Assembly (NCBI GenBank): GCA_003148945.1
Contig: QGGY01000002.1
Location: 1-64,000 of the forward strand
From: Murimonas intestini
GTDB lineage: Bacteria > Bacillota > Clostridia > Lachnospirales > Lachnospiraceae
DNA: 64,000 bases
Reading direction: 5' to 3'
Part shown: positions 32,124 through 41,598 of the stretch, piece after piece
How positions within the stretch are numbered: the first letter of the stretch is position 1
Layout of the letters: every line of letters starts with the position of its first letter
The notes under the pieces: model-generated
Told to the model about the DNA's origin: nothing
Seen by the model: only the letters and a program-made list of their open reading frames with translations
Database searches by the model: none
Position numbers and translations under genes: made by a program

Positions 32124-33047
32124 TTACTCCCCCCAGAGGTGCTTCGGATACAGCCCCTCTTCTTTCATCTTTTTAATAGCATCCACAACAAACTGCTTAT
32201 CTTCCTTATATGTTACACCGTACCATTTGTCTGCAGACTTGAGGACCTCTACAGTAGCCTTGTTCTCCTCGAGCAGCTCATTGACTACAAACGGCAGGAA
32301 ATATTCACACTTCAGCGGATTTACCGGAAGGTTCTCTTTAAGGAACTTTACGAAGCGATCCTTTAATTCCCCCAGCAGACTCTCCGAGAATCCCCAGAGA
32401 TTCATGGAAACTGTGGAATCCAGAGGAAGCTGTGTCCATGTAGCCCCGTCATCCTCTGTGTACGCTGCACCTCCGTCTTTTTTCTCGATGTGGGTGCGCT
32501 CATGGATATCAGTCAGGAAATGGTTCTCATCTGTCTCGCACACTCCCCTGGCCACATGGCCGTTGTCTGTCAGGGTATTCTCCAGGATATAGCCAACCAT
32601 GGCATATCTGTACTTGTCATCATCCTCATGCGAGACAAGGTAATCATAGATCATCTTGTATGCATCTTTTCCATAATAGTCATCTGCATTGATCACGGCA
32701 AAAGGACCGTCTACTGTTCCCTGGCAGGAAAGGATGGCATGGCCGGTCCCAAAAGGCTTCACCCTGCCTTCCGGCACTTCAAAGCCCTCCGGCAGATTAG
32801 TAAGCTCCTGATACACATAGGCAACTTCCACATTTTTTTCTATCCTGTCGCCTACAGTCTCCCTGAAGTCCTTTTCGTTTTCTTTTTTTATAATGAATAC
32901 CACTTTCTCAAATCCTGCCTGCACAGCATCGTAGATTGAGAAATCAATGATCATGTGGCCCTCACTGTCTATGGGGTCGATCTGTTTTAATCCGCCGTAA
33001 CGGCTTCCCATTCCTGCTGCCATAATCACTAATACTGGTTTTTTCAT
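32124..33047 (-). CDS. sugar-1-phosphate nucleotidyltransferase (UTP-type)
   Basis: 307 aa from the ATG at 33047 (AGGAGG eight bases upstream). The N-terminal MKKPVLVIMAAGMGSRYGGLKQ-type loop binds the nucleotide, and FAVINADDYYG holds the metal-binding Asp; GTGHAILSCQG is the sugar-phosphate loop. Together with the NahK-like kinase and GalE it forms a route from a free hexosamine to a UDP-sugar, parallel to LnpB-LnpC-LnpD of bifidobacteria but with an unrelated transferase subtype. UTP versus dTTP preference is inferred. First gene of its operon, divergent from an AraC regulator. Confidence 0.82.
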   Translation of the reverse strand: MKKPVLVIMAAGMGSRYGGLKQIDPIDSEGHMIIDFSIYDAVQAGFEKVVFIIKKENEKDFRETVGDRIEKNVEVAYVYQELTNLPEGFEVPEGRVKPFGTGHAILSCQGTVDGPFAVINADDYYGKDAYKMIYDYLVSHEDDDKYRYAMVGYILENTLTDNGHVARGVCETDENHFLTDIHERTHIEKKDGGAAYTEDDGATWTQLPLDSTVSMNLWGFSESLLGELKDRFVKFLKENLPVNPLKCEYFLPFVVNELLEENKATVEVLKSADKWYGVTYKEDKQFVVDAIKKMKEEGLYPKHLWGE

Positions 33048-33180
33048 ATACATCCTCCTAATTTTCTGCATGATCCTCAAACTTTTTAGTCCATCCTGCA
33101 TTTGCTATGTTTTATAATATTATAAATACCGGGAATTGTATTTATCTTATTTTACACTGCTTTTGCACAATCTGCATTTT

Positions 33181-33209
33181 TTGATTGCATTTTTGTCATC
33201 TGTTATAGT
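33181..33209 (+). promoter_or_regulatory. promoter of the araC-type gene
   Basis: TTGATT (33181-33186), 17-bp spacer, TATAGT (33204-33209). The divergent gap 33048-33270 is AT-rich and should also hold the promoter of the sugar operon. Confidence 0.6.
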
Positions 33210-33270
33210 AAACTTATTAGTAAATATTAAGTGCCTTCACAGTTGCATCAGATAAGCAAAGGAGATCCAC

Positions 33271-34176
33271 ATGGATTACAGGAAAATTGAATTAAGACAG
33301 GAATTCCGTGTAGAGGCGGTCGTATCCGTACATTATTTTGAATATATGAATGATTTTAATTTTCCGGGGGAGAGGCATAACTTCTGGGAAATACTCTGTG
33401 TGGACAAGGGTGAGATAACAGTGACTGCCCAGGATACAGAGATCACCCTCAGAAAGGGCCAGCTCATCTTCCACAAGCCCAATGAATTCCACAATGTCCG
33501 TGCCAACGGAGTCATCGCTCCCAACCTGGTAGTCATGAGCTTCTGCTGCTGTTCACCCGCCATGTCCTTTTTTGAGAACAGGATAGTGACAGTCGGGGAG
33601 GCCGAGAAGAATCTGCTTGCCTCCATCATAACAGAGGCACGGCAGGCTTTTTCCTCGCGCCTTGACGACCCTTACCTCACTGAACTGAAAAGACGGCAGG
33701 ATCAGGGCTTTGGCTCTGAGCAGATGATAGGCCTGTATCTGGAGCACCTTCTGATACAGCTCTACCGCCGCTATAATACTCTGGCGCCGGGTCCGCAGGT
33801 GCACCGTGAAAACCCCCAGAAGAAGGATGGAGAGACTTACCAGAGGATACTGGAATATCTGGACGCCAATATCACAAGGCAGCTCACTATCGAGAAGATC
33901 TGCCATGACAACCTGACAGGCCGCTCACAGCTGCAGAAGCTCTTCCAGTCCAGAAACGGGTGCGGCATCATCGACTATTTCTCCCGGCTGAAGATCAAAG
34001 CCGCCAAACAGCTCATCCGGGAACAGCAGATGAATTTTACCCAGATAGCAGATGCCCTGGGATATACATCTATACATTACTTCAGCAGGCAGTTTAAGAA
34101 GATCACCGGCATGACCCCCACGGAGTATGCCTCCAGCATAAAAGTCCTCTCAGAGCCTCAAAAAGATATCTTGTAA
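33271..34176 (+). CDS. AraC-family transcriptional regulator
   Basis: 301 aa. An N-terminal cupin-like sensing domain (about 20-110; FPGERHNFWEILCVDKGEI, LIFHKPNEFHNV) and a C-terminal double HTH (about 195-295; LTIEKICHDNLTGRSQLQKLF and FTQIADALGYTSIHYFSRQFKKITGMTPTEY, the second being the AraC signature). Divergent to the nucleotidyltransferase-kinase-galE operon, hence probably its sugar-responsive activator. AAAGGAG before the ATG; strong terminator after. Confidence 0.92.
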   Translation: MDYRKIELRQEFRVEAVVSVHYFEYMNDFNFPGERHNFWEILCVDKGEITVTAQDTEITLRKGQLIFHKPNEFHNVRANGVIAPNLVVMSFCCCSPAMSFFENRIVTVGEAEKNLLASIITEARQAFSSRLDDPYLTELKRRQDQGFGSEQMIGLYLEHLLIQLYRRYNTLAPGPQVHRENPQKKDGETYQRILEYLDANITRQLTIEKICHDNLTGRSQLQKLFQSRNGCGIIDYFSRLKIKAAKQLIREQQMNFTQIADALGYTSIHYFSRQFKKITGMTPTEYASSIKVLSEPQKDIL

Positions 34177-34210
34177 ATATTTTTTGTGAATCTCAAAAAG
34201 TGCATTGCAA

Positions 34211-34246
34211 AAGCCAGGAGTACTGTTTTTACAGTACTCCTGGCTT
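34211..34246. terminator. terminator between araC-type gene and ftsZ
   Basis: AAGCCAGGAGTACTGT (34211-34226) and ACAGTACTCCTGGCTT (34231-34246), perfect 16-bp stem with a 4-nt loop, followed by TAT on plus. It serves both convergent genes. Confidence 0.85.
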
Positions 34247-34280
34247 TATCGTCAGTTATAATTCTCTATCACTTAGAAAT

Positions 34281-35474
34281 TTATCTTCTCTTTAAGAAAT
34301 CCGGTATCTGAATGCTTCTCTCCTGCACGTTGCTCTCAGGTGTCCTCAGTCTGCCCATTGAAGAAGACTGCTGCTGAGGCCTGCTCTGGGCTGCGCTTCC
34401 TGAAGGATTAAACGGAGTAGTTGTCCTTCTGAAAGGCTGAACGGCCGGAGCTTCCTCCTCGTGCTTCGGGTAGTTCGGGAATTCCGGAACTATCTTTTTG
34501 CTCACTGAAGGCTGTGTGGCTGTTGCTGTATCAAGTCCTGTAGCGATGACTGTTATGCTTGCTTCGTCTGCATATGTATCATCGTACATAGCGCCAAAGA
34601 TAATATTTGCATCTTCGCCGGCCAGTTCCTGAACATAGCTTGCCGCATCATTAGCATCCATAAGGGAAATATCACCGGAAATATTAATGATGACATGGGA
34701 AGCTCCCTCAATAGTTGTCTCCAGAAGCGGGCTGGATACTGCCTGCTTAACAGCTTCCATAGCCTTGTCATCGCCTTTGGCCTGTCCAATACCGATATGG
34801 GCGATGCCTTTATTAGTCATGACAGTCTGAACATCTGCGAAGTCCAGATTGATAAGCGCCGGCAGATTGATCAGGTCTGTGATGCCCTGTACTGCCTGCT
34901 GAAGAACCTCATCAGCTTTTCTCAATGCCTCAGGCATTGTTGTCCTTCTGTCCACGATCTCCAGAAGCTTGTCATTTGGAATAACGATAAGCGTATCAAC
35001 ATTCTCTTTCAGCTTCTCGATGCCTGCAAGAGCATTATTCATACGTGTCTTTGCTTCAAAACGAAACGGCTTTGTAACTACACCTACAGTCAGAATACCC
35101 ATCTCTTTGGCGATCCCTGCTACGACGGGAGCAGCGCCTGTACCTGTTCCGCCGCCCATACCGCAGGTAACAAATACCATATCGGCGCCCTGCATTGCCT
35201 GCTTCAGATCCTCAGAACTCTCCTCAGCAGCCTGCTGTCCAACTGTAGGCTGTGCTCCTGCTCCAAGTCCTTTCGTAAGCTTCTCACCGATCTGTATAGT
35301 AGTCGGAGCTTTGCAGAGTGACAACGCCTGCTTATCAGTATTTACACCGATAAACTCTACACCTCCGATAGTCTCTTCCACCATTCTATTTACTGCGTTG
35401 TTGCCTGCGCCACCCACGCCTATTACTATAATCTTCGCTGAAGATTCAGCTTCATTCGTCATAATCTCTAACAA
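34281..35474 (-). CDS. ftsZ: cell division protein FtsZ
   Basis: 397 aa from a TTG at 35474: AAGGAGG lies eight bases upstream and this start gives [20 protein letters not shown], as in other clostridial FtsZ. The tubulin signature [15 protein letters not shown], the VGVVTKPF and [11 protein letters not shown] regions are intact. The C-terminus has a variable Pro/Ser/Gln-rich linker and a conserved terminal peptide ([10 protein letters not shown]) that binds FtsA/SepF. GTP-dependent polymer that forms the Z ring. Last gene of the dcw cluster; no ftsA is present upstream. Confidence 0.97.
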   Translation of the reverse strand: MLEIMTNEAESSAKIIVIGVGGAGNNAVNRMVEETIGGVEFIGVNTDKQALSLCKAPTTIQIGEKLTKGLGAGAQPTVGQQAAEESSEDLKQAMQGADMVFVTCGMGGGTGTGAAPVVAGIAKEMGILTVGVVTKPFRFEAKTRMNNALAGIEKLKENVDTLIVIPNDKLLEIVDRRTTMPEALRKADEVLQQAVQGITDLINLPALINLDFADVQTVMTNKGIAHIGIGQAKGDDKAMEAVKQAVSSPLLETTIEGASHVIINISGDISLMDANDAASYVQELAGEDANIIFGAMYDDTYADEASITVIATGLDTATATQPSVSKKIVPEFPNYPKHEEEAPAVQPFRRTTTPFNPSGSAAQSRPQQQSSSMGRLRTPESNVQERSIQIPDFLKRR

Positions 35475-35642
35475 GGGTATTTCCTCCTTCTGTACCTGTA
35501 ACAATCTACCGATATTTTAATTTTACAGTTCTGAGCATACTACTACCAGTATTTAACCGTATTTCTTATATCATATAGTTTTTTTCGCAATTAATCAAGC
35601 CTTAATTTGAAATTGCAACTATTTTTTAAAAATTCTTCATAT

Positions 35643-36671
35643 TTAGTTAATATATGCGCCTGTATATGGATCAATATATCCATAGCCATCCATAATGATC
35701 TCACCATTATCATCCACATAATTGTAAGAATCTGTCCTGTCCGTAGTATTCCCCAAAGGATCTGTATATATTTTATTTCCTTCTGCATCTGTACTGAATG
35801 CGTTCGGATCTTCCACAAATTTCTTCTGGGGGCTTGTCTCAATCTCACTCTCTGATTCAGATTCTCCCTCGCTCTCACCCTCCGGCTTTACCTCGCCTGC
35901 CTTCCGGCTCTCTGTCTCAGCGGGATCTTTCTCTCCCTTTTTGAATGTGACTGTATTCGTGGCGTCAGTAAAATTCTCCATGTGCAGGCCGCCTTCTAAA
36001 TCACTCAGATTCGGAAAAATTGCCTTTAAATGTGATATTTTTTCTTCCACATACTGGTTAGCCCCAAGATATACGCGTATTTTGCCAAAAACCAGAGTGA
36101 TCTTCTGATCCTCACCGAAGCGTATCTCATCCGGTATCAGTTCATTTTTGCTCAGATGCACAGCCACTCCCAGCAGCGCTTTTAACTGCTTCTCATCCTC
36201 GAACTCCATCTTCTGGTAAAGGGTCAGACCCTTGGGTGAGGCTCCTGTCACAAGAGGTACATTTTCATGGAGCTCGGTTGAGTTCTCAACGATAGTCCCA
36301 TCCTTGTCAAAATATGCGTATTTCTCACCATTCTTCAGATACCCCAGCTCTATTTTTTCGTAGACCCGGATCTTTATTTTAAATGGGGATATCATTTCCA
36401 CTTCCACATCATTCAGAAATGGAAACCTGCTCCCCGCCTCAGTGTCATGACTATACTTCCACATCAGGTATATTGAATTTGTACACATCGGCTCATCTAA
36501 TATCATATCCTGGATTTCCTGGCTTGTGTAGTGCTCATTTCCTTCCACGACCACTTCCTGTATATGAAAAAGCCCGAATACGACCAACAGCGCCAGCAGG
36601 ACTGCGCCCAGCAGCACCCCTGCCGCTATCAGCTTCTTATTTTTCTTCTTTTTATAACGTATCTCTTTCAC
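35643..36671 (-). CDS. ftsQ: cell division protein FtsQ/DivIB
   Basis: 342 aa from a GTG at 36671 (AGGTGA just upstream; the spacing is short, so the start could be a few codons off). Short basic cytoplasmic tail (KKKKNKK), one membrane segment (about 15-38), then the POTRA domain (HIQEVVVEGNEHYTSQEIQDMIL) and a beta domain. The C-terminal 90 residues are an acidic Glu/Ser repeat tail (SEGESESESE) ending in a Tyr/Asp/Gly-rich part, longer than in Bacilli. It is part of the divisome complex with FtsL and DivIC. Confidence 0.88.
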   Translation of the reverse strand: MKEIRYKKKKNKKLIAAGVLLGAVLLALLVVFGLFHIQEVVVEGNEHYTSQEIQDMILDEPMCTNSIYLMWKYSHDTEAGSRFPFLNDVEVEMISPFKIKIRVYEKIELGYLKNGEKYAYFDKDGTIVENSTELHENVPLVTGASPKGLTLYQKMEFEDEKQLKALLGVAVHLSKNELIPDEIRFGEDQKITLVFGKIRVYLGANQYVEEKISHLKAIFPNLSDLEGGLHMENFTDATNTVTFKKGEKDPAETESRKAGEVKPEGESEGESESESEIETSPQKKFVEDPNAFSTDAEGNKIYTDPLGNTTDRTDSYNYVDDNGEIIMDGYGYIDPYTGAYIN

Positions 36672-36690
36672 ACTATCACCTGTGTCCTTT

Positions 36691-37962
36691 TTAATCCGTC
36701 CGCCAGATCTTTGCACCCAGCTTTCTTAAATCGCCTGTTATGTCTTCATATCCCCGGCCAATGAAATGTTCGTTCGAGATGACAGTACTTCCTCTCGCGC
36801 ACAGGCCGGCGATCACAAGTGCAGCTCCGCCTCTGAGGTCAGGCGCACTCACAGTCTTCCCATATAGTTCTTTCACTCCCGTTATCCTTGCAGTGCGTCC
36901 CGCCGTACTGATCCTGGCTCCCATGGCATTTAACAGCTCCGCAGACTGGAACCTGTTTTCAAACACATTCTCCCGGATCACGCTCTCCCCTTCCGCCTTT
37001 GCCAGAACTGCCATAAGAGGTGACTGCAGATCCGTGGGAAATCCCGGATATACGGCCGTCTCCACCTCCCTCACAGGAAGGCAGGCATCTTTTCCTTCAA
37101 AAATAAGCATGGGATGGCTTCCTTTGCCGGGCGGCTCCTCCAGCCGGTACCTGCCTCCCGCTTCCTTCAAAATATCAAGAAAAGAATCCAGCTGGTCAAC
37201 AGGAGCCTTCTCTATGACGATACTTCCCCTTGTGGCCGCGGCTGCCAGCAGATATGTTCCAGTGACTATCCTGTCAGGCATCAGCTCATATTCACTGTCC
37301 GTCAGGCTTTCCACGCCCCGGATCTTCAGATGCCCTGTTCCGGTCCCTGTTATCCTTGCCCCTTTTGCTGTCAAAAATTCACAAAGCTGCTGTATCTCCG
37401 GCTCTCTCGCCGCATTAATGATCTCTGTCTCACCCCTGGCCAGCACTGCAGCCAAAACCGCATTTTCCGTGGCTCCCACACTTGGAAATGCCAGGTTCAC
37501 TTTTGTCCCGGTCAGCCTTGCTGTCCATGCATTCAGGACTTCTCCCTCTTCTTCAATGGAAGCGTTCATCTTCCTCAGAGCATCCAGATGCAGGTCTATG
37601 GGCCTGGCACCTATGGTACAGCCTCCCGGATACGGAAGGACAGCCCTCTTAAACCTTCCCAGCAGACTCCCCAGCAGTACAATGGAACAGCGCATCATGG
37701 ATGCGCATCCAAACGGAACTGTATAAGAATCTGTCCCGCTGGCGTCAATCCTCAGGCTGCTTCCTTCAAATTCAGCCCGGCAGCCCATCTCTCTAAGTAT
37801 CTGAACCATATACATAACATCCAGTATTCTTGGACAATTATGGAGTACGGTAATTCCATCATGCAGCAGCGCTCCGGCGATAATAGGCAGAGCGGCATTT
37901 TTAGATCCCTGAATACAGATTTCCCCGTGCAGCGCATGGCCGCCCTGAACTTCAATACACAA
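36691..37962 (-). CDS. murA: UDP-N-acetylglucosamine 1-carboxyvinyltransferase (MurA)
   Basis: 423 aa. It catalyses the first committed step of peptidoglycan synthesis, transferring enolpyruvate from PEP to UDP-GlcNAc. KNAALPIIAGALL, the fosfomycin-target Cys in PGGCTIGARPIDLHL, and FPTDLQSPLMA are hallmarks. Start: TTG at 37962 with GGAGG nine bases upstream. It occupies the position between ftsW and ftsQ where murG is expected in many Firmicutes; murG, murE and murF are not in the window. Confidence 0.95.
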   Translation of the reverse strand: MCIEVQGGHALHGEICIQGSKNAALPIIAGALLHDGITVLHNCPRILDVMYMVQILREMGCRAEFEGSSLRIDASGTDSYTVPFGCASMMRCSIVLLGSLLGRFKRAVLPYPGGCTIGARPIDLHLDALRKMNASIEEEGEVLNAWTARLTGTKVNLAFPSVGATENAVLAAVLARGETEIINAAREPEIQQLCEFLTAKGARITGTGTGHLKIRGVESLTDSEYELMPDRIVTGTYLLAAAATRGSIVIEKAPVDQLDSFLDILKEAGGRYRLEEPPGKGSHPMLIFEGKDACLPVREVETAVYPGFPTDLQSPLMAVLAKAEGESVIRENVFENRFQSAELLNAMGARISTAGRTARITGVKELYGKTVSAPDLRGGAALVIAGLCARGSTVISNEHFIGRGYEDITGDLRKLGAKIWRTD

Positions 37963-38025
37963 CGTATGTCTCCTCCAAATTTCAGCCCTATATCCTATTA
38001 TATGCAGGAGAAATGATTTTGCGCA

Positions 38026-39108
38026 TTAAGATTTCTGCCATCTGCTCACGCTCAAGACCAGCCCCATCTCAGCCAGGAGAAAAAGTACCGAAGTGCCTCC
38101 ATAGCTGATAAAAGGAAGCGTGATCCCTGTATTGGGTATCGTGTTGGTGACAACAGCCACATTCAGCATGACCTGGATGGCTATATGTCCCATGACTCCC
38201 GCAGCCACCAGCGCTCCGAAAAGATCCTGGGCATGTGTGGCCACCACCATAAACCTCCATATAAGCACCATAAAAACAATGATCAGTATAGCAGCGCCTG
38301 CCAGGCCAAGCTCTTCGCAGATAATGGAAAATATCATGTCATTCTGGGCTTCAGGTACAAACCCCAGCTTCTGGATGCTCTCCCCCAGCCCCTTGCCGAA
38401 GAGGCCTCCGGAACCTATGGCATACAGACCCTGTATTGTCTGATATCCTTTCTCATAAGCCTCCGGATTTTTCCAGATGGCCAGCCTCTCCAGCCTGTAT
38501 GACTCCATACTGAGGAATATCCCGATGAATCCTATTCCTCCTCCTCCCACCCATATGAAGGGGAGATACCTGGGATTCGATATAAAGACCATGATCACTG
38601 CGATTCCCAGTATAATGATAGCAGTACTCAGGTTATTTGTTCCCACAAGAGCCACGATGGGAAGCACCAGCACCATTACCATACACATGACAAAAAAATT
38701 CTTGTGCTTTTTCTTCTGGCTGCTGATCATGTAGGCCAGAAATAAAATAACAGCCAGCTTAGCAAACTCTGCCGGCTGAAACGATAGAGGCCCCAGGGAC
38801 AGCCAGCGCTTAGAGCCGTTATAGGAATCCCCGACCAGCAGCACGGCTCCCGAAAGAGCCAGGGACACAATATAACCCGGAATTGCCAGCTTTATAAAAA
38901 TGTGGTAATCCATACAGGAGATCATGTACATGGCTGCCACCCCCAGAATGGTGGCAAACAGCTGCTTCTTAAAATAATAGGCAGCGTCATCGAATTTGAC
39001 CTGCCCATTCCATGCGCTCGTGCTGTAGAGTGTCACCAGCCCAAAGCCTACGAGAAAGAGCACTATTATCAGAAGGGTGTAATCCTGCTTTTTCACTGCT
39101 TTGTTCAT
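38026..39108 (-). CDS. ftsW: FtsW/SpoVE-type SEDS glycosyltransferase
   Basis: 360 aa from the ATG at 39108 (AAGGAG eight bases upstream; an earlier GTG lies in the ribosome site). Ten hydrophobic segments; SEDS motifs are KRWLSLGPLSFQPAEFAKL (catalytic Asp region precedes the fourth loop), GGLFGKGLGESIQKLGFVPEAQNDMIFSI-type loop and TGITLPFISYGGTSVLF. It polymerises glycan strands with a partner class B PBP; two such PBPs are encoded upstream. Whether it works in division, spore cortex or both cannot be decided from sequence. Confidence 0.92.
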   Translation of the reverse strand: MNKAVKKQDYTLLIIVLFLVGFGLVTLYSTSAWNGQVKFDDAAYYFKKQLFATILGVAAMYMISCMDYHIFIKLAIPGYIVSLALSGAVLLVGDSYNGSKRWLSLGPLSFQPAEFAKLAVILFLAYMISSQKKKHKNFFVMCMVMVLVLPIVALVGTNNLSTAIIILGIAVIMVFISNPRYLPFIWVGGGGIGFIGIFLSMESYRLERLAIWKNPEAYEKGYQTIQGLYAIGSGGLFGKGLGESIQKLGFVPEAQNDMIFSIICEELGLAGAAILIIVFMVLIWRFMVVATHAQDLFGALVAAGVMGHIAIQVMLNVAVVTNTIPNTGITLPFISYGGTSVLFLLAEMGLVLSVSRWQKS

Positions 39109-39129
39109 GGCATCCACTCCTTAAAGGTT

Positions 39130-40485
39130 TTAAAGCTTTCTCACATACTCTTTAAACATCTGTCCCCTGACTTCATAGCTCGGGAACATATCCCAGCTGG
39201 CACATGCCGGTGAGAGCAGAACGGCATCCCCCGTCCTTGCCTCCCCTGCGCAGATATCAACTGCTTCCTCTAAGGTTTCTGCAAATATTATATCTGTAAA
39301 TCCGCACTTATTGGCGGCTTCTGCTATTTTCTCCTTCGTCTCGCCCAGAAGCACCAGCTTCCTGACTTTCCCGTCAAAAGACCTGATCCATTCCTCATAG
39401 GAAGAACCTTTGTCATATCCTCCTCCGATGAGGACTGTGGGGCGGTCCATGGCCTGTATTCCCTTTATGGCCGCATCGGGATTCGTCCCTTTGGAGTCAT
39501 TATAATAAGCGACTCCGTTCTTTTCCTCTACAAATTCGATCCTGTGCTCCACAGCTTTGAACTGCCTGGCAGCACGCCTGATCTCCTCCAGAGGCACACC
39601 ATATGCCAGAGCCATCCCCACGGCTGCCATTACATTTTCATGGTTATGGCGTCCCAGGATATTCAGCTCTGATGTCCTGCAGACTTCTGTCTCTTCTGTC
39701 CCGCTGTTATACATGATGCTGCCGTCTTTCAGATATAGGCCCTTCTCTAATGTACGCAGGCTGCTGAAAAATATTACTTCTGCCTTCACATTTTTACCAA
39801 ACTCACGGAGGACGTCATCCTCATAATTGAGCACGCAGGTATCTTCCTCTGTCTGGTTTACAGTGATGCTCTCCTTTACCCTTATGTATTCCTCCATGGT
39901 GTGATGGCGGTTGAGATGATCCGGGGTAATATTTAATATGGCGCTTACCTTTGGCCTGAATTTTTCAATAGTCTCCAGCTGGAAGCTGCTGATCTCGGCC
40001 ACTGTCACGGTATCCTCCCCGGTCTTAAGAGCTATGTCGGTATAGGGGTTCCCTATATTTCCCACCACATATACAGATGACGTATGCTGCCTCATGATAT
40101 CCCCCAAAAGGCTGGTCGTGGTGGTTTTTCCGTTTGTGCCTGTTATAGCCAGAACATCCCCTTTACTGTTCTCATACGCCAGCTCCACTTCTCCCCAGAT
40201 CCTGATCCCCCTGCTCCTGATCTCATTTACCAGGGGCAGGTCTGTAGGCACTCCCGGGCTCATGATGCACAGGTCGAACTGATCCAGCTCATCTTCTTTT
40301 AATTTTCCAAGTATCACACCTGCATGGCTGTCTGCAGGGAGCTTTGACTTTACATCCTCAAGAGTCAGCTTATCATTTTCATCAAACAGCACAGGCTGCG
40401 CCTGCACCTTTTCCAGAAGTTCTGCCGCACCGATGCCGCTTTTTCCGGTGCCGTACACAAGAACTTTTTTCCCTTTTAATTCCAC
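39130..40485 (-). CDS. murD: UDP-N-acetylmuramoylalanine--D-glutamate ligase
   Basis: 451 aa. Mur ligase layout: N-terminal UDP-binding domain (VLVYGTGKSGIGAAELL), central ATPase domain with P-loop ITGTNGKTTTTSLLGD, carbamylated-Lys region and NRHHTMEEYI, and C-terminal domain (YNDSKGTNPDAAIKGI, LIGGGYDKGS). Adds D-Glu to UDP-MurNAc-L-Ala. GTG start with AGGAGG nine bases upstream. Between mraY and ftsW in the usual dcw order. Confidence 0.96.
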   Translation of the reverse strand: MELKGKKVLVYGTGKSGIGAAELLEKVQAQPVLFDENDKLTLEDVKSKLPADSHAGVILGKLKEDELDQFDLCIMSPGVPTDLPLVNEIRSRGIRIWGEVELAYENSKGDVLAITGTNGKTTTTSLLGDIMRQHTSSVYVVGNIGNPYTDIALKTGEDTVTVAEISSFQLETIEKFRPKVSAILNITPDHLNRHHTMEEYIRVKESITVNQTEEDTCVLNYEDDVLREFGKNVKAEVIFFSSLRTLEKGLYLKDGSIMYNSGTEETEVCRTSELNILGRHNHENVMAAVGMALAYGVPLEEIRRAARQFKAVEHRIEFVEEKNGVAYYNDSKGTNPDAAIKGIQAMDRPTVLIGGGYDKGSSYEEWIRSFDGKVRKLVLLGETKEKIAEAANKCGFTDIIFAETLEEAVDICAGEARTGDAVLLSPACASWDMFPSYEVRGQMFKEYVRKL

Positions 40486-40522
40486 TTCCTTATTCCTCCT
40501 GTTTTCGCAACTGTTCAGTATC

Positions 40523-41488
40523 TTAGGATAAGATCACAAGCCCCACCAGGCAGAGCAGGGCCGTGATGACTGTAAAGACAGCTACTACTCTTGTCTCAGA
40601 CCATCCGCACAGCTCAAAATGATGGTGGATAGGGGCCATTTTAAACAGTCTCTTTCCGCCTGTTTTTTTAAAATAAGTGACCTGAAGCATTACGGAGATC
40701 ACTTCAACAAGATATATCAGACCCACGATCAGTATGATCCAGGGCATCTTAAGCATATAGGCACATCCTGAGACAAATCCCCCAAGGGCGAGAGATCCCG
40801 TATCGCCCATAAATACCTGGGCCGGATGCACGTTAAAGAGCAGGAATCCAAGCAGGGCGCCTGCAACTGCCGCTGTGATAGGCTGTATCCCTCCCCCAAG
40901 CGCAATGGAAACGATCGTAAAAAATACTGCCACCATAGTGGTCACGCCTGTAGCAAGTCCATCAAGACCATCTGTAAAGTTCACGCCGTTCACTGTCCCC
41001 AGCACTGCTATGTAAAGCATGGGTACTGCCAGCCAGAGGCTGTCAAAATACTCTCCGCCGCTGAAGGGGATCAGGATAGACAGGCTGTCTCTGTCTGCAA
41101 TCAGCAGGTATACCAGAAAAATAGTGGCTACTACTATCTGGCCGATCATTTTCTGCATAGGCATAAGACCATCAGACCTCTTTAAGACTACCTTCAGGTA
41201 GTCATCCAGAAAACCGATGATACCATATCCCAGTGTCAGAAACAGGACCGGTATGATCTGCGGGTAATCTCCAATAAAAAACAGGGATGTCACCAGGATG
41301 CTTATCAGAATGATCAGCCCTCCCATGGTAGGCGTTCCTGCCTTTTTCAGATGGGACTGCACGCCTTCTTTTCTCTCTGTCTGCCCTACTTTGAGCTTCC
41401 TCAGGAATGGAATCACAAACGGGCTTAATGCCACGCTGATCGCAAATGCCACTAACAATGGGATTATCACTTCTGTACCTATTATCAT
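40523..41488 (-). CDS. mraY: phospho-N-acetylmuramoyl-pentapeptide transferase
   Basis: 321 aa with ten hydrophobic segments. The Mg-binding motif GFLDDYLKV, the NGVNFTDGLDGLATG and VHPAQVFMGDTGSLALGG loops and the C-terminal APIHHHFEL are diagnostic. It makes lipid I from UDP-MurNAc-pentapeptide and undecaprenyl phosphate at the membrane. ATG with AGAGG upstream. Confidence 0.97.
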   Translation of the reverse strand: MIIGTEVIIPLLVAFAISVALSPFVIPFLRKLKVGQTERKEGVQSHLKKAGTPTMGGLIILISILVTSLFFIGDYPQIIPVLFLTLGYGIIGFLDDYLKVVLKRSDGLMPMQKMIGQIVVATIFLVYLLIADRDSLSILIPFSGGEYFDSLWLAVPMLYIAVLGTVNGVNFTDGLDGLATGVTTMVAVFFTIVSIALGGGIQPITAAVAGALLGFLLFNVHPAQVFMGDTGSLALGGFVSGCAYMLKMPWIILIVGLIYLVEVISVMLQVTYFKKTGGKRLFKMAPIHHHFELCGWSETRVVAVFTVITALLCLVGLVILS

Positions 41489-41598
41489 TTCACACCTCTT
41501 ATTTTCTTCATTTTATCCGGACGCAGGCCTTACAAACCCCTCCTGCGTCCGGACATACTTGTTATTAGTATATAGCTTTTTGCTTTATTATTCAACTA

